A DNA stretch of 64,000 bases from Neorhizobium alkalisoli (GCF_002968635.1 NZ_PVBN01000010.1:1-64000); one strand, 5' to 3'. Positions 34,938 to 45,349 are shown, counted from the stretch's first letter. Program-made: numbers and translations. The notes: generated by a model from the sequence alone, not told the origin.

Positions 34938-37093
34938 TGGCCGAGAAGACCGTGAAAGCCGAAAAGACCGTCAAGGATTGGGAGGCGCTTGCTGCGAAGG
35001 AGCTGAAAGCTTCGCCGGAAACGCTCGTCTGGCACACGGCCGAGGGCATCGACGTCAAGCCGCTCTACTCTGCCGAAGATCTTCAGGGCGTGAATCATCT
35101 GGACTCGCTGCCGGGCTTCAAACCGTTCGTGCGTGGGCCCCGTGCCACCATGTATGCCGGAAGGCCTTGGACCATTCGCCAATATGCCGGCTTCTCGACG
35201 GCCGAAGCCTCCAATGCCTTCTATCGCCGCAACCTCGCCGCTGGCCAGAAGGGTCTGTCGGTGGCCTTCGATCTTGCCACCCATCGTGGCTATGATTCCG
35301 ATCATCCGCGCGTCGAGGGCGATGTCGGCAAGGCAGGGGTGGCGATCGATAGCGTCGAGGATATGAAGATCCTGTTCGACGGCATCCCGCTGAAGGACAT
35401 GTCTGTCTCCATGACCATGAACGGTGCGGTCATCCCGATCCTTGCCTCCTTCATCGTCGCTGGTGAGGAGCAGGGCTGTTCGCGGGCAGAGCTTTCTGGA
35501 ACCATCCAGAACGACATCCTGAAGGAGTTCATGGTCCGCAACACCTACATTTATCCGCCCGAGCCTTCCATGCGGATCGTCGCCGATATCATCGAATTCA
35601 CGGCGAAGGAAATGCCGCGTTTCAACTCGATTTCCATATCCGGCTATCACATGCAGGAGGCGGGTGCGACGCTGGTGCAGGAACTCGCCTTCACGCTGGC
35701 CGACGGCCGCGAATATGTTCGCGCCGCGCTGGCCAAGGGGCTGAATGTCGACGAATTCGCCGGCCGCCTTTCCTTCTTCTTCGCGATCGGCATGAACTTC
35801 TTCATGGAGGCGGCCAAGTTGCGCGCCGCCCGTCTGCTTTGGTCGCGGATCATGGAGGAGTTCAAGCCTCAAAAATCTTCGTCGCTGATGCTGCGCACCC
35901 ATTGTCAGACGTCGGGCGTCTCGCTGCAGGAGCAGGATCCTTATAACAACGTCATTCGTACGGCCTATGAGGCTCTCTCGGCCGTTCTCGGTGGCACGCA
36001 GTCGCTGCACACCAATGCGCTGGACGAGGCAATGGCGCTTCCGACGGATTTTTCTGCCCGCATCGCCCGCAATACCCAGCTCATCCTGCAGCACGAGACC
36101 GGCATCACCAAGGTCGTCGATCCGCTGGCCGGCTCCTACTATGTCGAAAGCCTGACCAATGAACTGGCGGAAAAGGCCTGGGCTTTGATCGAGGAGGTAG
36201 AGGCCATGGGGGGCATGACGAAAGCTGTCGCCGAAGGTCTGCCGAAGCGGCTGATCGAGGAGGCTGCCACCCGGCGCCAGGCTGCGGTGGACCGCGGCGA
36301 GGAGATCATCGTCGGCGTCAACAAATACCGGCTGGAGAACGAGGACGAACTGGACATCCTGGCGATCGACAACACTGCGGTCCGCAAGGCACAGATCAAG
36401 CGGCTGGAAGAGGTGCGCCGCCAGCGCGATCCCAAGCGCGTGGCGGCGGCGCTGGCGGTCTTGGAAGAGGCCGCCGAGACCGGGGAGGGAAACCTGCTGG
36501 AAGTAGCGATCGAAGCCGCCCGCGCCCGGGCTACCGTCGGCGAAATCTCCGATGCGATGCGTCAAGCCTTCGGCGGTCACTTGGCTGTTCCGGAGGTCGT
36601 CAGCGATATCTACGGACCCGCTTATGCGGACGATCCGGAATATAAGACAATCGTCTCGCGTCTTGGCAGCTATTCCCGGACGCTCGGCGCCAGACCGAAG
36701 GTCATGGTTGCCAAGCTCGGTCAGGACGGCCACGACCGTGGCGCCAAGGTGATCGCCTCGGCCTTCGGGGACATCGGTTTCGACGTGTTTGCCGGTCCGC
36801 TCTTCCAGACGCCTGAAGAGGCAGCCGATCTCGCGGTCGGGCAAAACGTCCAGGTCGTCGGCATGTCGTCGCTCGCTGCGGGCCACAAGACGCTGGCACC
36901 GCAACTCGTCCAGGCTCTGAAGGACAGGCAAGCCGAAAACGTCATCGTCGTGGTCGGCGGCGTCGTGCCTCGGCAGGATTACGACTACCTGATGAGCCAA
37001 GGCGTCGCCGCCGTCTTCGGCCCCGGCACCAATGTCCTGGATGCCGCCAACTCCATCCTGGATCTACTCGAAGGCAGGCGACGCAATGTGTAA
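34937..37093 (+). CDS. bhbA: Methylmalonyl-CoA mutase, single-chain
   Basis: The 718-residue protein is a full-length single-chain mutase. The substrate-binding barrel shows [25 protein letters not shown] and [18 protein letters not shown]. The C-terminal cobalamin domain has [19 protein letters not shown], with the DxHxxG cobalt-ligand motif, and [12 protein letters not shown]. It converts methylmalonyl-CoA to succinyl-CoA. The ATG overlaps the pccA stop by one base (TGATG). The order pccB-pccA-mutase is usual in rhizobia. No epimerase or MeaB chaperone gene is nearby, so those must come from elsewhere. Confidence 0.95.
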   Translation: MAEKTVKAEKTVKDWEALAAKELKASPETLVWHTAEGIDVKPLYSAEDLQGVNHLDSLPGFKPFVRGPRATMYAGRPWTIRQYAGFSTAEASNAFYRRNLAAGQKGLSVAFDLATHRGYDSDHPRVEGDVGKAGVAIDSVEDMKILFDGIPLKDMSVSMTMNGAVIPILASFIVAGEEQGCSRAELSGTIQNDILKEFMVRNTYIYPPEPSMRIVADIIEFTAKEMPRFNSISISGYHMQEAGATLVQELAFTLADGREYVRAALAKGLNVDEFAGRLSFFFAIGMNFFMEAAKLRAARLLWSRIMEEFKPQKSSSLMLRTHCQTSGVSLQEQDPYNNVIRTAYEALSAVLGGTQSLHTNALDEAMALPTDFSARIARNTQLILQHETGITKVVDPLAGSYYVESLTNELAEKAWALIEEVEAMGGMTKAVAEGLPKRLIEEAATRRQAAVDRGEEIIVGVNKYRLENEDELDILAIDNTAVRKAQIKRLEEVRRQRDPKRVAAALAVLEEAAETGEGNLLEVAIEAARARATVGEISDAMRQAFGGHLAVPEVVSDIYGPAYADDPEYKTIVSRLGSYSRTLGARPKVMVAKLGQDGHDRGAKVIASAFGDIGFDVFAGPLFQTPEEAADLAVGQNVQVVGMSSLAAGHKTLAPQLVQALKDRQAENVIVVVGGVVPRQDYDYLMSQGVAAVFGPGTNVLDAANSILDLLEGRRRNV

Positions 37094-37122
37094 CCCAACG
37101 ACCTTGGTGAGGAGACCGAGCT

Positions 37123-39780
37123 ATGAATGTTAGTATGAACAATAATGTCGAACAGGACATAGAGACCAACGAATGGCTTGCCTCACTCGACGCTGTTACT
37201 GCGTTCGAAGGTGAGGCCAGAGCTCGTGAGTTGTTGAGCGCCCTCGAAAAAAGGGCGCGCGAGTTGGGCATCTACCCGCAGGCGCTACCTTACGTGCCGT
37301 ATCGCAATTCTATCGCGCTCTCCAAGCAGCCGCCGTTCCCCGGCGATCTCGAACTCGAGGAGCGGATCACCTCCATCATCCGCTGGAATGCCCTGGCAAT
37401 GGTCGTGCGGGCCAACAAGGCTTATGGTGAGCTCGGCGGGCATGTTGCGAGCTATGCCTCTGCGGCTGAAATTTTTGAAGTCGGCTTCAACCACTTCTTC
37501 AAAGGACCGGGCGAGGGCGGTGGTGACCTTGTCTACTTCCAGCCGCATTCCGCGCCAGGCGTTTATGCGCGTGCCTTTCTGGAGGGGCGGCTTAGCGAAG
37601 ACCATTTGAAGAACTACCGGCAGGAGATCGGCGGCGCCGGCTTGTGTTCCTATCCTCATCCATGGCTGATGCCCGATTTCTGGCAGTTTCCCACGGGCTC
37701 GATGGGCATTGGACCGATCAATGCTGTATATCAGGCCCGTTTCCTGCGCTATCTGCGCGACCGAGGGCTTGCGCAGACCGACGGTCGGCACGTCTGGGGC
37801 GTGTTCGGCGACGGTGAGATGGACGAGCCAGAATCGATTGCGGGTCTTTCGCTGGCGAGCCGGGAATCCCTCGACAACCTGACCTTCATCGTCAACTGCA
37901 ATCTCCAGCGCCTCGACGGCCCGGTCCGCGGCAATGGCCAAATTATCCAGGAGCTGGAAAACCTGTTCCTTGGCGCCGGCTGGAACGTGATCAAGGTACT
38001 CTGGGGATCGGAGTGGGACGCGATCTTCGCCGCCGATAAGAACCACGCCCTGCTGCGCCGGTTCGCAGCGACTGTCGACGGAAAGTATCAGTCGCTCGGT
38101 GCCCATGATGGGGCGTACAATCTAGTGAACTTCTTCGATGAGGATCCGGAGGTTCGCAAGCTGGTCTCGCATATGTCCGAGCGCGAGATCGACGCGCTGA
38201 AGCGGGGGGGCCATGACTTCCGTAAGCTCTATCCCGCCTTCAAGGCCGCTAAGGAAACGAAGGGTCGCCCTACCGTCATCCTGGCCAAGACCAAGAAGGG
38301 TTACGGCATGGGGGGCGCGGGCGAATCCCGCATGACCGCGCACCAAGCAAAGAAGCTCGACGTCGATGCCCTGAAGGCGTTTCGAGACAAGTTCTCGCTG
38401 CCCCTGTCGGACGTTCAGGTCGAAAAGCTGGAATTCTATCGTCCGGCAGACGACTCGCCCGAACTCGCCTATTTGCGCTCGCGCCGGAGCGAGCTCGGCG
38501 GATATGTTCCGCAGCGCCGGCAGAAAGCCGAGCCGCTGACGGTGCCGCCGATCGACAGCTATGCTGCGTTCGCACTTTCCAGCGACGGGCGGGAGAATTC
38601 GACGACGACTGCAGCCGTGCGCCTGTTCAGCAACCTGATTAAGGATCCGGGTATCGGCCAGCGCGTCGTTCCCATCGTCGCCGATGAAGCGCGGACCTTT
38701 GGGATGGCGAACCTCTTCCGGCAGGTTGGCATCTATTCCCCGGTCGGCCAGCTCTACGAACCCGAGGATGCTGGCTCGATGCTCTACTACAAGGAGGCCA
38801 TTAACGGGCAACTTCTGGAGGAAGGCATTACCGAAGCGGGTGCAATCTCGTCCTGGGTGGCGGCGGCAACGTCCTACAGCGTACATGGCGTGCCAATGCT
38901 GCCATTCTATATCTATTACTCCATGTTCGGCTTCCAGCGCGTCGGCGATCTCATCTGGGCGGCTGCCGACCAGCGGGCGCGTGGCTTCCTAATTGGTGCA
39001 ACAGCAGGGCGAACAACGCTCGGCGGGGAGGGGCTTCAGCATCAGGACGGTTCGAGCCATCTCGTTGCCTCGACCATTCCAAACTGCCGCGCCTATGATC
39101 CCGCTTACGCTTACGAAATGGCGGTGATCATCGATGAAGGCGCCCGGCGGATGCTGGAGCAGAACCGCGACGAATTCTTCTACATCACCGCGATGAACGA
39201 GAACTACGCGCAACCGCCAATGCCGGAGGGCTCGCGCGACGGCATCCTCAAAGGAATGTACCGACTCGGCCCTGCCGGTCAGCCGGATGCTAAAGTACGC
39301 CTGGTCGGCGCCGGCGCAATCCTGCCGGAAGTCGTCGCCGCAAGCGAACTGCTCAAAAGCGACTGGAACATCGAGGCATCGGTCTTCAGCGCGACGAGCT
39401 TCAGCGAGCTTGCCCGCGAGGCTGCGGCAATTGAGCGTGAAAACCGCCTGTCGCCGCAAAAGGAGGCGCGCCGCAGCCATGTGGAAACACTGCTTGCAGG
39501 AGAGGCCCCGATTGTCGCGGCGACGGACTATGTCCGCGCGTTGCCGCAGATGATCAGTTCATATGTGAAGGGGCCCTTCGTGGCGCTCGGGACCGATGGT
39601 TTTGGGCGAAGCGATACGCGTGCGGCATTGCGCAACTTCTTCGAGGTCGACAAGCACAACATCGTTGTTGCGGCTCTCGCCGCCCTGGGGAGAGAGGGGG
39701 CCATCGATGCAAAAACTGTTGCCGGCGCCATCAGCAAATATGGCATCAACGCCGGTGCTGCAGCGCCTTGGACCCTCTGA
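37123..39780 (+). CDS. aceE: Pyruvate (2-oxoacid) dehydrogenase E1 component, homodimeric type
   Basis: The 885-residue length and layout are those of gamma-proteobacterial-type AceE: LGGHVASYASAAEIFEVGFNHFF at about residues 102-124, FPTGSMGIGPINAVYQARFLRYL, the thiamine-diphosphate motif GDGEMDEPE to NCNLQRLDGPVRGN near residue 232, and VAPF-like C-terminal TDGFGRSDTRAALRNFFEVD. It decarboxylates pyruvate or a close 2-oxoacid and acylates lipoyl-E2. Rhizobia normally use a split alpha/beta E1, so this is a second system. Behind the propionyl-CoA genes it may act on 2-oxobutyrate. Confidence 0.93.
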   Translation: MNVSMNNNVEQDIETNEWLASLDAVTAFEGEARARELLSALEKRARELGIYPQALPYVPYRNSIALSKQPPFPGDLELEERITSIIRWNALAMVVRANKAYGELGGHVASYASAAEIFEVGFNHFFKGPGEGGGDLVYFQPHSAPGVYARAFLEGRLSEDHLKNYRQEIGGAGLCSYPHPWLMPDFWQFPTGSMGIGPINAVYQARFLRYLRDRGLAQTDGRHVWGVFGDGEMDEPESIAGLSLASRESLDNLTFIVNCNLQRLDGPVRGNGQIIQELENLFLGAGWNVIKVLWGSEWDAIFAADKNHALLRRFAATVDGKYQSLGAHDGAYNLVNFFDEDPEVRKLVSHMSEREIDALKRGGHDFRKLYPAFKAAKETKGRPTVILAKTKKGYGMGGAGESRMTAHQAKKLDVDALKAFRDKFSLPLSDVQVEKLEFYRPADDSPELAYLRSRRSELGGYVPQRRQKAEPLTVPPIDSYAAFALSSDGRENSTTTAAVRLFSNLIKDPGIGQRVVPIVADEARTFGMANLFRQVGIYSPVGQLYEPEDAGSMLYYKEAINGQLLEEGITEAGAISSWVAAATSYSVHGVPMLPFYIYYSMFGFQRVGDLIWAAADQRARGFLIGATAGRTTLGGEGLQHQDGSSHLVASTIPNCRAYDPAYAYEMAVIIDEGARRMLEQNRDEFFYITAMNENYAQPPMPEGSRDGILKGMYRLGPAGQPDAKVRLVGAGAILPEVVAASELLKSDWNIEASVFSATSFSELAREAAAIERENRLSPQKEARRSHVETLLAGEAPIVAATDYVRALPQMISSYVKGPFVALGTDGFGRSDTRAALRNFFEVDKHNIVVAALAALGREGAIDAKTVAGAISKYGINAGAAAPWTL

Positions 39781-39805
39781 ATCTCCGATTAAGAAAGGTC
39801 GCACT

Positions 39806-41089
39806 ATGAGTGTAGTTCAGAAGATATATCTCCCTGACATTGGGGACTACAAGGATGTTCCGATCGTCGAAATCACCGTGAAACCCGGCGACGTCATCGC
39901 GATAGACGATCCGATCATCACGCTCGAGACCGACAAGGCGACGATGGAGGTTCCATCTCCGTCTGCCGGCCGTATCACCGCTCTTCTCGTCGAAATCGGC
40001 GCGAAGGTCTCGCAGGGAGCTCCCATTGCCGAGATCGAGCCCATCGGCGCTAAAACGTCCGCGGCGAACCAGCTTCCGGCAAAAGAGCAGCCGGCGCCCG
40101 CTTCCCCCGCCGCGCCCGCGATCTTGGCTGTCACGCCGCCGGTCATCGTGCCGGCGCAAGACCATACCACCGCGGCAGGGACATTGCTGCACGCCACGCC
40201 GTCGGTCAGGGCCTATGCGCGCGAATTGGGTGTCGATCTTGGACGGGTCAAAGCCAGCGGCCCCAAGGGAAGGATTCTGCGTGAGGACGTCCAGGGTTTC
40301 GTGAAAGGGGAACTCAAGGGCGCCAAACCGTCGGCCGCCCGAGGAGGCACAGCATTTGCCGATCTGCCGCCATGGCCGCAGATCGATTTCGCGAAGTTCG
40401 GCGAAATCGAGCGAAAGCCGCTCAGCCGAATTCAGGAGATTTCCGGCGCGAGCCTCAGCCGCAACTATCTGACTATCCCCCATGTCACGAACTTCGACAA
40501 TGCGGATGTCACGGACCTCGAGAGCTTCCGCACACAGCTTAATGGCGAAAAGCGAAAGCCGTACGTCAAGCTGACGATGGTCGCTTTCCTCATGAAGGCC
40601 TCCGCCCTGACGTTGAAGAAATACCCGCAGTTCAATTCGTCCCTTGTCGGCAACGAACTGATTCTGAAGAAATATGTGAACATTGGCTTCGCTGTTGATA
40701 CCCCGAAGGGGCTGATGGTTCCTGTCATCAGGGATTGCGACAGGAAGGGGCTTATCGATATCGCCCACGAGATGTCCGCGCTCGCAGATAAGGCGCGCGA
40801 TGGTGCCCTCTCGCCGGCCGACATGCAAGGCGGCTGTTTCTCGGTTTCCTCCCTTGGAGGTATCGGCGGCACAGGTTTCACGCCCATCATCAATGCCCCG
40901 GAGGTCGCCATTCTGGGCGCAGCCCGCTCGGCGATGCAGGCGGTGTGGAACGGCCGGGAGTTCGAACCGCGCCTCATTATGCCGATCAGCCTTTCCTGGG
41001 ACCATCGTGTGGTGGATGGCGTCGCGGCAGCGCACTTCCTCGGCCATGTTTCCTCGCTTCTCGGCGATTTCCGCCGCGCAATCCTGTGA
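39806..41089 (+). CDS. aceF: Dihydrolipoamide acyltransferase (E2)
   Basis: The 427-residue protein from ATG 39806 follows AAAGG; a longer frame upstream reads through the aceE end. It has one N-terminal lipoyl domain (ETDKATMEVPSP, lipoyl Lys near residue 43) and a Pro/Ala-rich linker. A peripheral-subunit-binding domain (ATPSVRAYARELGVDLGRVK) and the acyltransferase core ending in SLSWDHRVVDGVAAAHFL (catalytic His and Asp) complete it. It receives the acyl group from AceE and passes it to CoA. Confidence 0.93.
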   Translation: MSVVQKIYLPDIGDYKDVPIVEITVKPGDVIAIDDPIITLETDKATMEVPSPSAGRITALLVEIGAKVSQGAPIAEIEPIGAKTSAANQLPAKEQPAPASPAAPAILAVTPPVIVPAQDHTTAAGTLLHATPSVRAYARELGVDLGRVKASGPKGRILREDVQGFVKGELKGAKPSAARGGTAFADLPPWPQIDFAKFGEIERKPLSRIQEISGASLSRNYLTIPHVTNFDNADVTDLESFRTQLNGEKRKPYVKLTMVAFLMKASALTLKKYPQFNSSLVGNELILKKYVNIGFAVDTPKGLMVPVIRDCDRKGLIDIAHEMSALADKARDGALSPADMQGGCFSVSSLGGIGGTGFTPIINAPEVAILGAARSAMQAVWNGREFEPRLIMPISLSWDHRVVDGVAAAHFLGHVSSLLGDFRRAIL

Positions 41090-41098
41090 GGTGTGGTC

Positions 41099-42853
41099 AT
41101 GACGATCGCTGAAATCCGCGTTCCGCACTTAGGCGACGTCAAGGATGTCCCTGTTGTGGAACTGCTCCTTAGCAAGGGCGTCTCGATAGAGGTCGATCAG
41201 TCGATGCTAACCGTCGAAAGCGACAAGGCGACGATGGACGTTCCGTCGCCGGTCGCCGGCACCATACTTGAGGTGCTCGTGGCCGTCGGAGACAAGATCA
41301 GCGAGGGAACTCTGCCAGCCAAGGTTGAAGTATCCGAGACCGAAGTTCCTGTATTTGCCACCGTAGCCACGCCTGCTGAGGGAGAGCAACAGAATGATCC
41401 GCCGCCAAATATGGTGGATGTCGTCGTCATTGGTGGTGGACCGGGGGGCTACTCGGCGGCTTTTCGAGCCGCTGACCTGGGCCTGAAGACGATGCTGGTC
41501 GAGCGTTACGAAAGGCTTGGAGGCGTTTGCCTGAATGTCGGATGCATTCCTTCAAAGGCCTTGCTGCATCTCGCGGCGATAAAGGAAGAGGCTGAAACAC
41601 TCGGAAAACACGGCATCGATTTCGGTGACGCGACGATCGATATTGCGAGGGTGCGAGATTACAAGTCCTCTGTCGTCAAGAGGCTGACCGACGGTCTCGC
41701 CGGCATGGCGCGGACGCGTAAGGTCGAGGTCGTAACCGGCACGGCGGTCTTCGACGGGCCGAATACCCTGCGGATTGCCGGGAACGAGACGACAACCAAG
41801 ATCTCTTTTCGAAACTGCATCATCGCCGCGGGATCCTCGGCGGTGAAATTGCCGATGTTACCCGATGACCCCAGGATCGTCACTTCAACCGGTGCGCTGC
41901 GCTTAGAATCCGTTCCGAAGAGAATGCTCGTGGTCGGGGGCGGCATCATCGGCCTTGAGATGGCGACGGTCTATAGTGCTCTCGGCAGCCGCGTCGACGT
42001 GGTGGAGCGGTTGAATGGTTTGCTTGCCGGGGTCGACCGCGATCTGGTGGCGATCTGGCTGAAGCAAAACCGGCACAGGTTCGACCGAGTTATGACCGAA
42101 ACCACGGTCGAGGCGGCTGTTGCAAAAAAGGAAGGCATCGAGGTCAGCTTCTCGGGAAAGGTCGACGAAACGCTCAGCTACGAGCTCGTTCTGCAGGCAT
42201 CCGGGCGCAGGCCGAACGGAGATCATCTGGAGCTGGACGCTGCTGGCCTTTCAACCGACAACGGCTTCATCTCAGTGAACCGGGAGATGCGCACGGCCGT
42301 CGCCCATATCTTTGCAATCGGCGATATCGTCGGTCAGCCCATGCTAGCCCACAAGGCCGTACATCAGGGCCATGCCGCGGCTGAAGTCGCCGCCGGCCAC
42401 AAGGCGGGCTTTGACACCGACCTTGTCCCGTCCGTGTGCTACACCAGCCCTGAGATTGCCTGGGTCGGCATGACAGAGGAGAGAGCGGCAAACGACGCCT
42501 TGAAAGTGAAGGTCGCGAAATTCCCATGGTCGGCATCCGGGCGGGCCATCGCTAACGGCGCTGACTTTGGGATGACGAAGCTGATCTTTTCGGAAGAAAC
42601 CGGAAGGATCATTGGCGGCGCCATCATCGGTCCAAACGCCGGCGATATGATAGGCGAAGTCTGCCTTGCAATCGAAATGGGGGCGGATGCCCTGGATATC
42701 GGCCGGACCATTCACCCCCATCCCACGCTCGGCGAGACGATTGGCTTCACCGCAGAGGTGGCGCTCGGCGTCTGCACAGATCTTCCACCTGTCCGACGTA
42801 CTACCGCATTCGAGGACCTTCCATCTAATAAGATGGCGGTATCCCGCGAATGA
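41099..42853 (+). CDS. lpd: Dihydrolipoamide dehydrogenase (E3) with N-terminal lipoyl domain
   Basis: A 584-residue E3 with an extra lipoyl domain at residues 1-80 (ESDKATMDVPSP), then a linker. The flavoprotein starts near 105 with VVVIGGGPGGYSAAFRAADLG, followed by the redox disulfide GGVCLNVGCIPSKALLH and GGGIIGLEMATVYSALGSRV for NAD. The C-terminal interface domain carries the catalytic dyad in HPHPTLGET. ATG 41099 is chosen over GTG 41093. It re-oxidises E2 lipoamide. The lipoyl-E3 fusion occurs in several proteobacterial AceE-type operons. Confidence 0.93.
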   Translation: MTIAEIRVPHLGDVKDVPVVELLLSKGVSIEVDQSMLTVESDKATMDVPSPVAGTILEVLVAVGDKISEGTLPAKVEVSETEVPVFATVATPAEGEQQNDPPPNMVDVVVIGGGPGGYSAAFRAADLGLKTMLVERYERLGGVCLNVGCIPSKALLHLAAIKEEAETLGKHGIDFGDATIDIARVRDYKSSVVKRLTDGLAGMARTRKVEVVTGTAVFDGPNTLRIAGNETTTKISFRNCIIAAGSSAVKLPMLPDDPRIVTSTGALRLESVPKRMLVVGGGIIGLEMATVYSALGSRVDVVERLNGLLAGVDRDLVAIWLKQNRHRFDRVMTETTVEAAVAKKEGIEVSFSGKVDETLSYELVLQASGRRPNGDHLELDAAGLSTDNGFISVNREMRTAVAHIFAIGDIVGQPMLAHKAVHQGHAAAEVAAGHKAGFDTDLVPSVCYTSPEIAWVGMTEERAANDALKVKVAKFPWSASGRAIANGADFGMTKLIFSEETGRIIGGAIIGPNAGDMIGEVCLAIEMGADALDIGRTIHPHPTLGETIGFTAEVALGVCTDLPPVRRTTAFEDLPSNKMAVSRE

Positions 42854-43137
42854 TCGGGTCTGTCGCTTCGAAATGCTGAGAAGGGCGGGGCAACATTATT
42901 GCCGGTTTTGCGTGGCCGTGTCGGCTTTGCTGAACCCTTGGCAGTACCGCCGCACAGGCTTCTGGCCCAGGGCCACATTGCCGGAAGCTCGCGGCAGTTC
43001 TAAAAGGAGCAGGACAAATCGAGACCGTGACGCCCGCCTCAGTATAACGGTGCGCCAATGGCAGTTGCCTTAGCGACAACCCGGCAAAGCTGTAGATCTG
43101 CAAGCATCCCAATTGAAGATGGAACAAAGGAAGCAAA

Positions 43138-43530
43138 ATGCGAAACGCAATAATGGCGAGAAGTGCTGCGGCCATCGGCCCCTATTCACATGGCGTGATC
43201 TCGATATCAGGGTATGCTTATTTATCCGGGCAGACGCCCCTTGACCCGGTTACCGGCCGTTTGGTGACCGGAGACGTCGGAGCACAGACAACGCAATGCT
43301 TGAATAATCTGGAGAGTGTCCTGCGTGAGGCTGGCCTTACTTTCGATGACGTGGTTAAATGCAACGTCTATCTCACCGACATGGCGGATTTTGAGGACAT
43401 GAATTCAGCCTACGCACAACGCTTCAAACAACCCTTTCCTGCACGCACAACGATTGGCGTGGCTGCTCTACCGGCAAATGCTTCCGTCGAGATCGAAATG
43501 ATCGCTCAGATCCCATCTGCGCCACGATGA
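43138..43530 (+). CDS. ridA: RidA-family enamine/imine deaminase
   Basis: A 130-residue YjgF/YER057c/UK114 protein. AIGPYSHGVISISGYAYLSGQTPLDP opens the fold, LTFDDVVKCNVYLTDMADF follows, and PARTTIGVAALPANASVEIEM carries the Arg that holds the carboxylate. RidA hydrolyses 2-aminoacrylate and 2-iminobutyrate released by PLP lyases to pyruvate and 2-oxobutyrate. It follows the dehydrogenase genes after a 284-base gap without recognisable genes. The role fits the PLP gamma-lyase at the other end of the cluster. Confidence 0.88.
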   Translation: MRNAIMARSAAAIGPYSHGVISISGYAYLSGQTPLDPVTGRLVTGDVGAQTTQCLNNLESVLREAGLTFDDVVKCNVYLTDMADFEDMNSAYAQRFKQPFPARTTIGVAALPANASVEIEMIAQIPSAPR

Positions 43531-43905
43531 CAACCTCTCCCACTTTAATCATTGCCAGACGCGGCCAATCCGGACCACCAAACTGGCCTGGCCTTCGCCG
43601 GTTCCAGGCTCTGCGCTGGAGAGTGGCGAGGGCCTTTCCAAGTCAAAAAGCTCAAACGGAATTAAGGTATCCCTGCCGCGTTAACTTTTCTGCTGTTTGG
43701 TCGGTAATAACGCGCTGAGACTGATGCGGCTTTATTGCATCTGCCGTTCGGCGCATCATAGCCTGCATTCTCCTGTGGACTTAACCGGTTCCCGCACGGG
43801 TCAGGCCGTCGCATAGGATGAGGCGTGAACGGATGGCGGTCAGGAGGCCCGCCTAATAACAACCTCCAAAAGCCCTAAAATGTTCATTGAGCGCGAATAT
43901 GCCGG
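43531..43905. other. Gene-free gap between ridA and the MFS gene
   Basis: About 375 bases separate the convergent ends of ridA and the MFS transporter gene. No credible frame, relic or terminator with a T-run was found. Confidence 0.6.
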
Positions 43906-45075
43906 CTACTGGTCAGGTTTGTTTATTGCCGAAATAACTGAGCACAACGCGGCGAGAGCTGCCCCCGTAAATAATATCGCGTTGCTAAACAATGCCCATG
44001 TGAGCGGTGTCCAGGTAAGCATAGCGCTGGAAAAGATGACTCCAACGGCGCTGGCTGTACGGAGCAAAGCAAACACCTCCGGTCTCTTCGACGGAGGGGC
44101 AAGCCCGTCTAGGACGACCGAATAATAGGTGCCCAAGGGCGCAATCATCAGTCCCACGATGACACAGCCGAGGACGGACAGTTCGACCGAGTGGCGCAAG
44201 GAAACCAACGTTGTTCCGGACGCAGCGACCGCGAGAAGTAAGACCACTGTGCCCCGCTGAGCCAAGCGGTTGCGAACGCTGACCCACACTCCGCCACACA
44301 CTGAGGCGATGCAGAGTGCTACCGTGAAAATGACCCCGAGTTCCGGTTTGAAACCGAAATCCAGCGCGAAAGCCACCGCGCCAACCTCTATCACGCCTAC
44401 TGCCGATCCTCCCGCCGCGGCGCAAAAAAGCCAAAGCAGGATCGCGGGTTTGATCAGGGCGCTATCTGTTCCAGTCGGCGCAGGAGCGCGGGCATGCGGC
44501 AGGCGCGGGATTAGAAAGAGCGGCGCGCTTCCCAGAAGCGTCATGGCGCCGATAGCGAGAGGAGGGGATAAAGAACCGAGGAGGGACGCTACGACAGGCG
44601 CTGCGACAAACGTCACCTCGTTGAGGGTCGCCGCGATTCCCAAGGATTTGAGCAGGTGTCCGGGTCCGGTGATGTAGTTCAGGATGGCTCGCATGTAGCC
44701 GCTGGCCGCTCCGTTGACGAATCCCGCGGCGGCACCCGCGATGATCATCAGGACGAATGGAGCTTCGCACGCGCCAAGAACGGCGATGACTGCAAAAGCA
44801 AGCGTCCTGATGACGATCAAGAGTTTCAGGTATGTAACAGCGTTATAGGTTCGGCCGAGGCGAGCGACGGGAACCGCGCCTAACACTTGCGCAGCGGTCA
44901 TTGCCATGACGATGGCCGCCCCGCTTTTCGCGTCGCCGGTAAGCGGTAACGCCAATAGAGCAAAGGCAACCGGCGCGGCGGCTTGAGGTGCGGCCAGCAA
45001 GGCATTCGACACGAACCAGCGGCCGAGAACACCTCGCAGAGGGAGTGTTGAAGAGCGGGCACTGTCAAGCGTCAT
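43906..45075 (-). CDS. Major facilitator superfamily transporter
   Basis: The 389-residue protein has about 12 hydrophobic spans and an MFS-like loop after span 2 (VPVARLGRTYNAVTYLK, about residues 68-84). The two halves meet near residue 195 at an arginine-rich loop (PRLPHARAPAPTGTD). It is an inner-membrane drug or metabolite exporter or permease; its substrate is unknown. It lies downstream of a decayed AraC gene on the same strand that may once have controlled it. Confidence 0.82.
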   Translation of the reverse strand: MTLDSARSSTLPLRGVLGRWFVSNALLAAPQAAAPVAFALLALPLTGDAKSGAAIVMAMTAAQVLGAVPVARLGRTYNAVTYLKLLIVIRTLAFAVIAVLGACEAPFVLMIIAGAAAGFVNGAASGYMRAILNYITGPGHLLKSLGIAATLNEVTFVAAPVVASLLGSLSPPLAIGAMTLLGSAPLFLIPRLPHARAPAPTGTDSALIKPAILLWLFCAAAGGSAVGVIEVGAVAFALDFGFKPELGVIFTVALCIASVCGGVWVSVRNRLAQRGTVVLLLAVAASGTTLVSLRHSVELSVLGCVIVGLMIAPLGTYYSVVLDGLAPPSKRPEVFALLRTASAVGVIFSSAMLTWTPLTWALFSNAILFTGAALAALCSVISAINKPDQ

Positions 45076-45129
45076 TGCAACCTCGTGTCATGGGAGGCTG
45101 GCGTTGCAAACCCGACCCTATACTCTCAT

Positions 45130-45349
45130 TGGACTGCAAGATCATTCCTAGGACACTCGTTGTTGATGTGGCGGTTCGGGCCGATTCCAACGATGGCATC
45201 CGACCGAGGGACATTGCAATTGCCGATATCGGCTCATTGCCTCGGGTGAGGTGTTAGCGGGCGGCCAAGAGCCCCCAGCGCAGGACATACTCGATCGGCG
45301 ACAAGCCAGGGATCGACTTGAATCTGAGAGCAAACGTGGATCGTGACAT
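45130..45349 (-). pseudogene. Relic of an AraC-family regulator, C-terminal part
   Basis: A short frame (45349 to 45254) reads MSRSTFALRFKSIPGLSPIEYVLRW-GLLAAR, which is the second helix-turn-helix of AraC proteins (the usual SRSxFxRRFKxxxGxSPxEYLxRWR). After a stop, another frame gives ISAIAMSLGRMPSLESA, resembling the first-helix pattern IAxxxGYxSExAF. The rest is missing, so it is a decayed gene. Confidence 0.6.

Noticed and set aside
34460-37000. Very long minus-strand frame (846 codons) opposite pccA and the mutase gene
   Set aside because: GC-rich coding DNA gives long antisense frames; the opposite strand encodes two full-length recognised enzymes.
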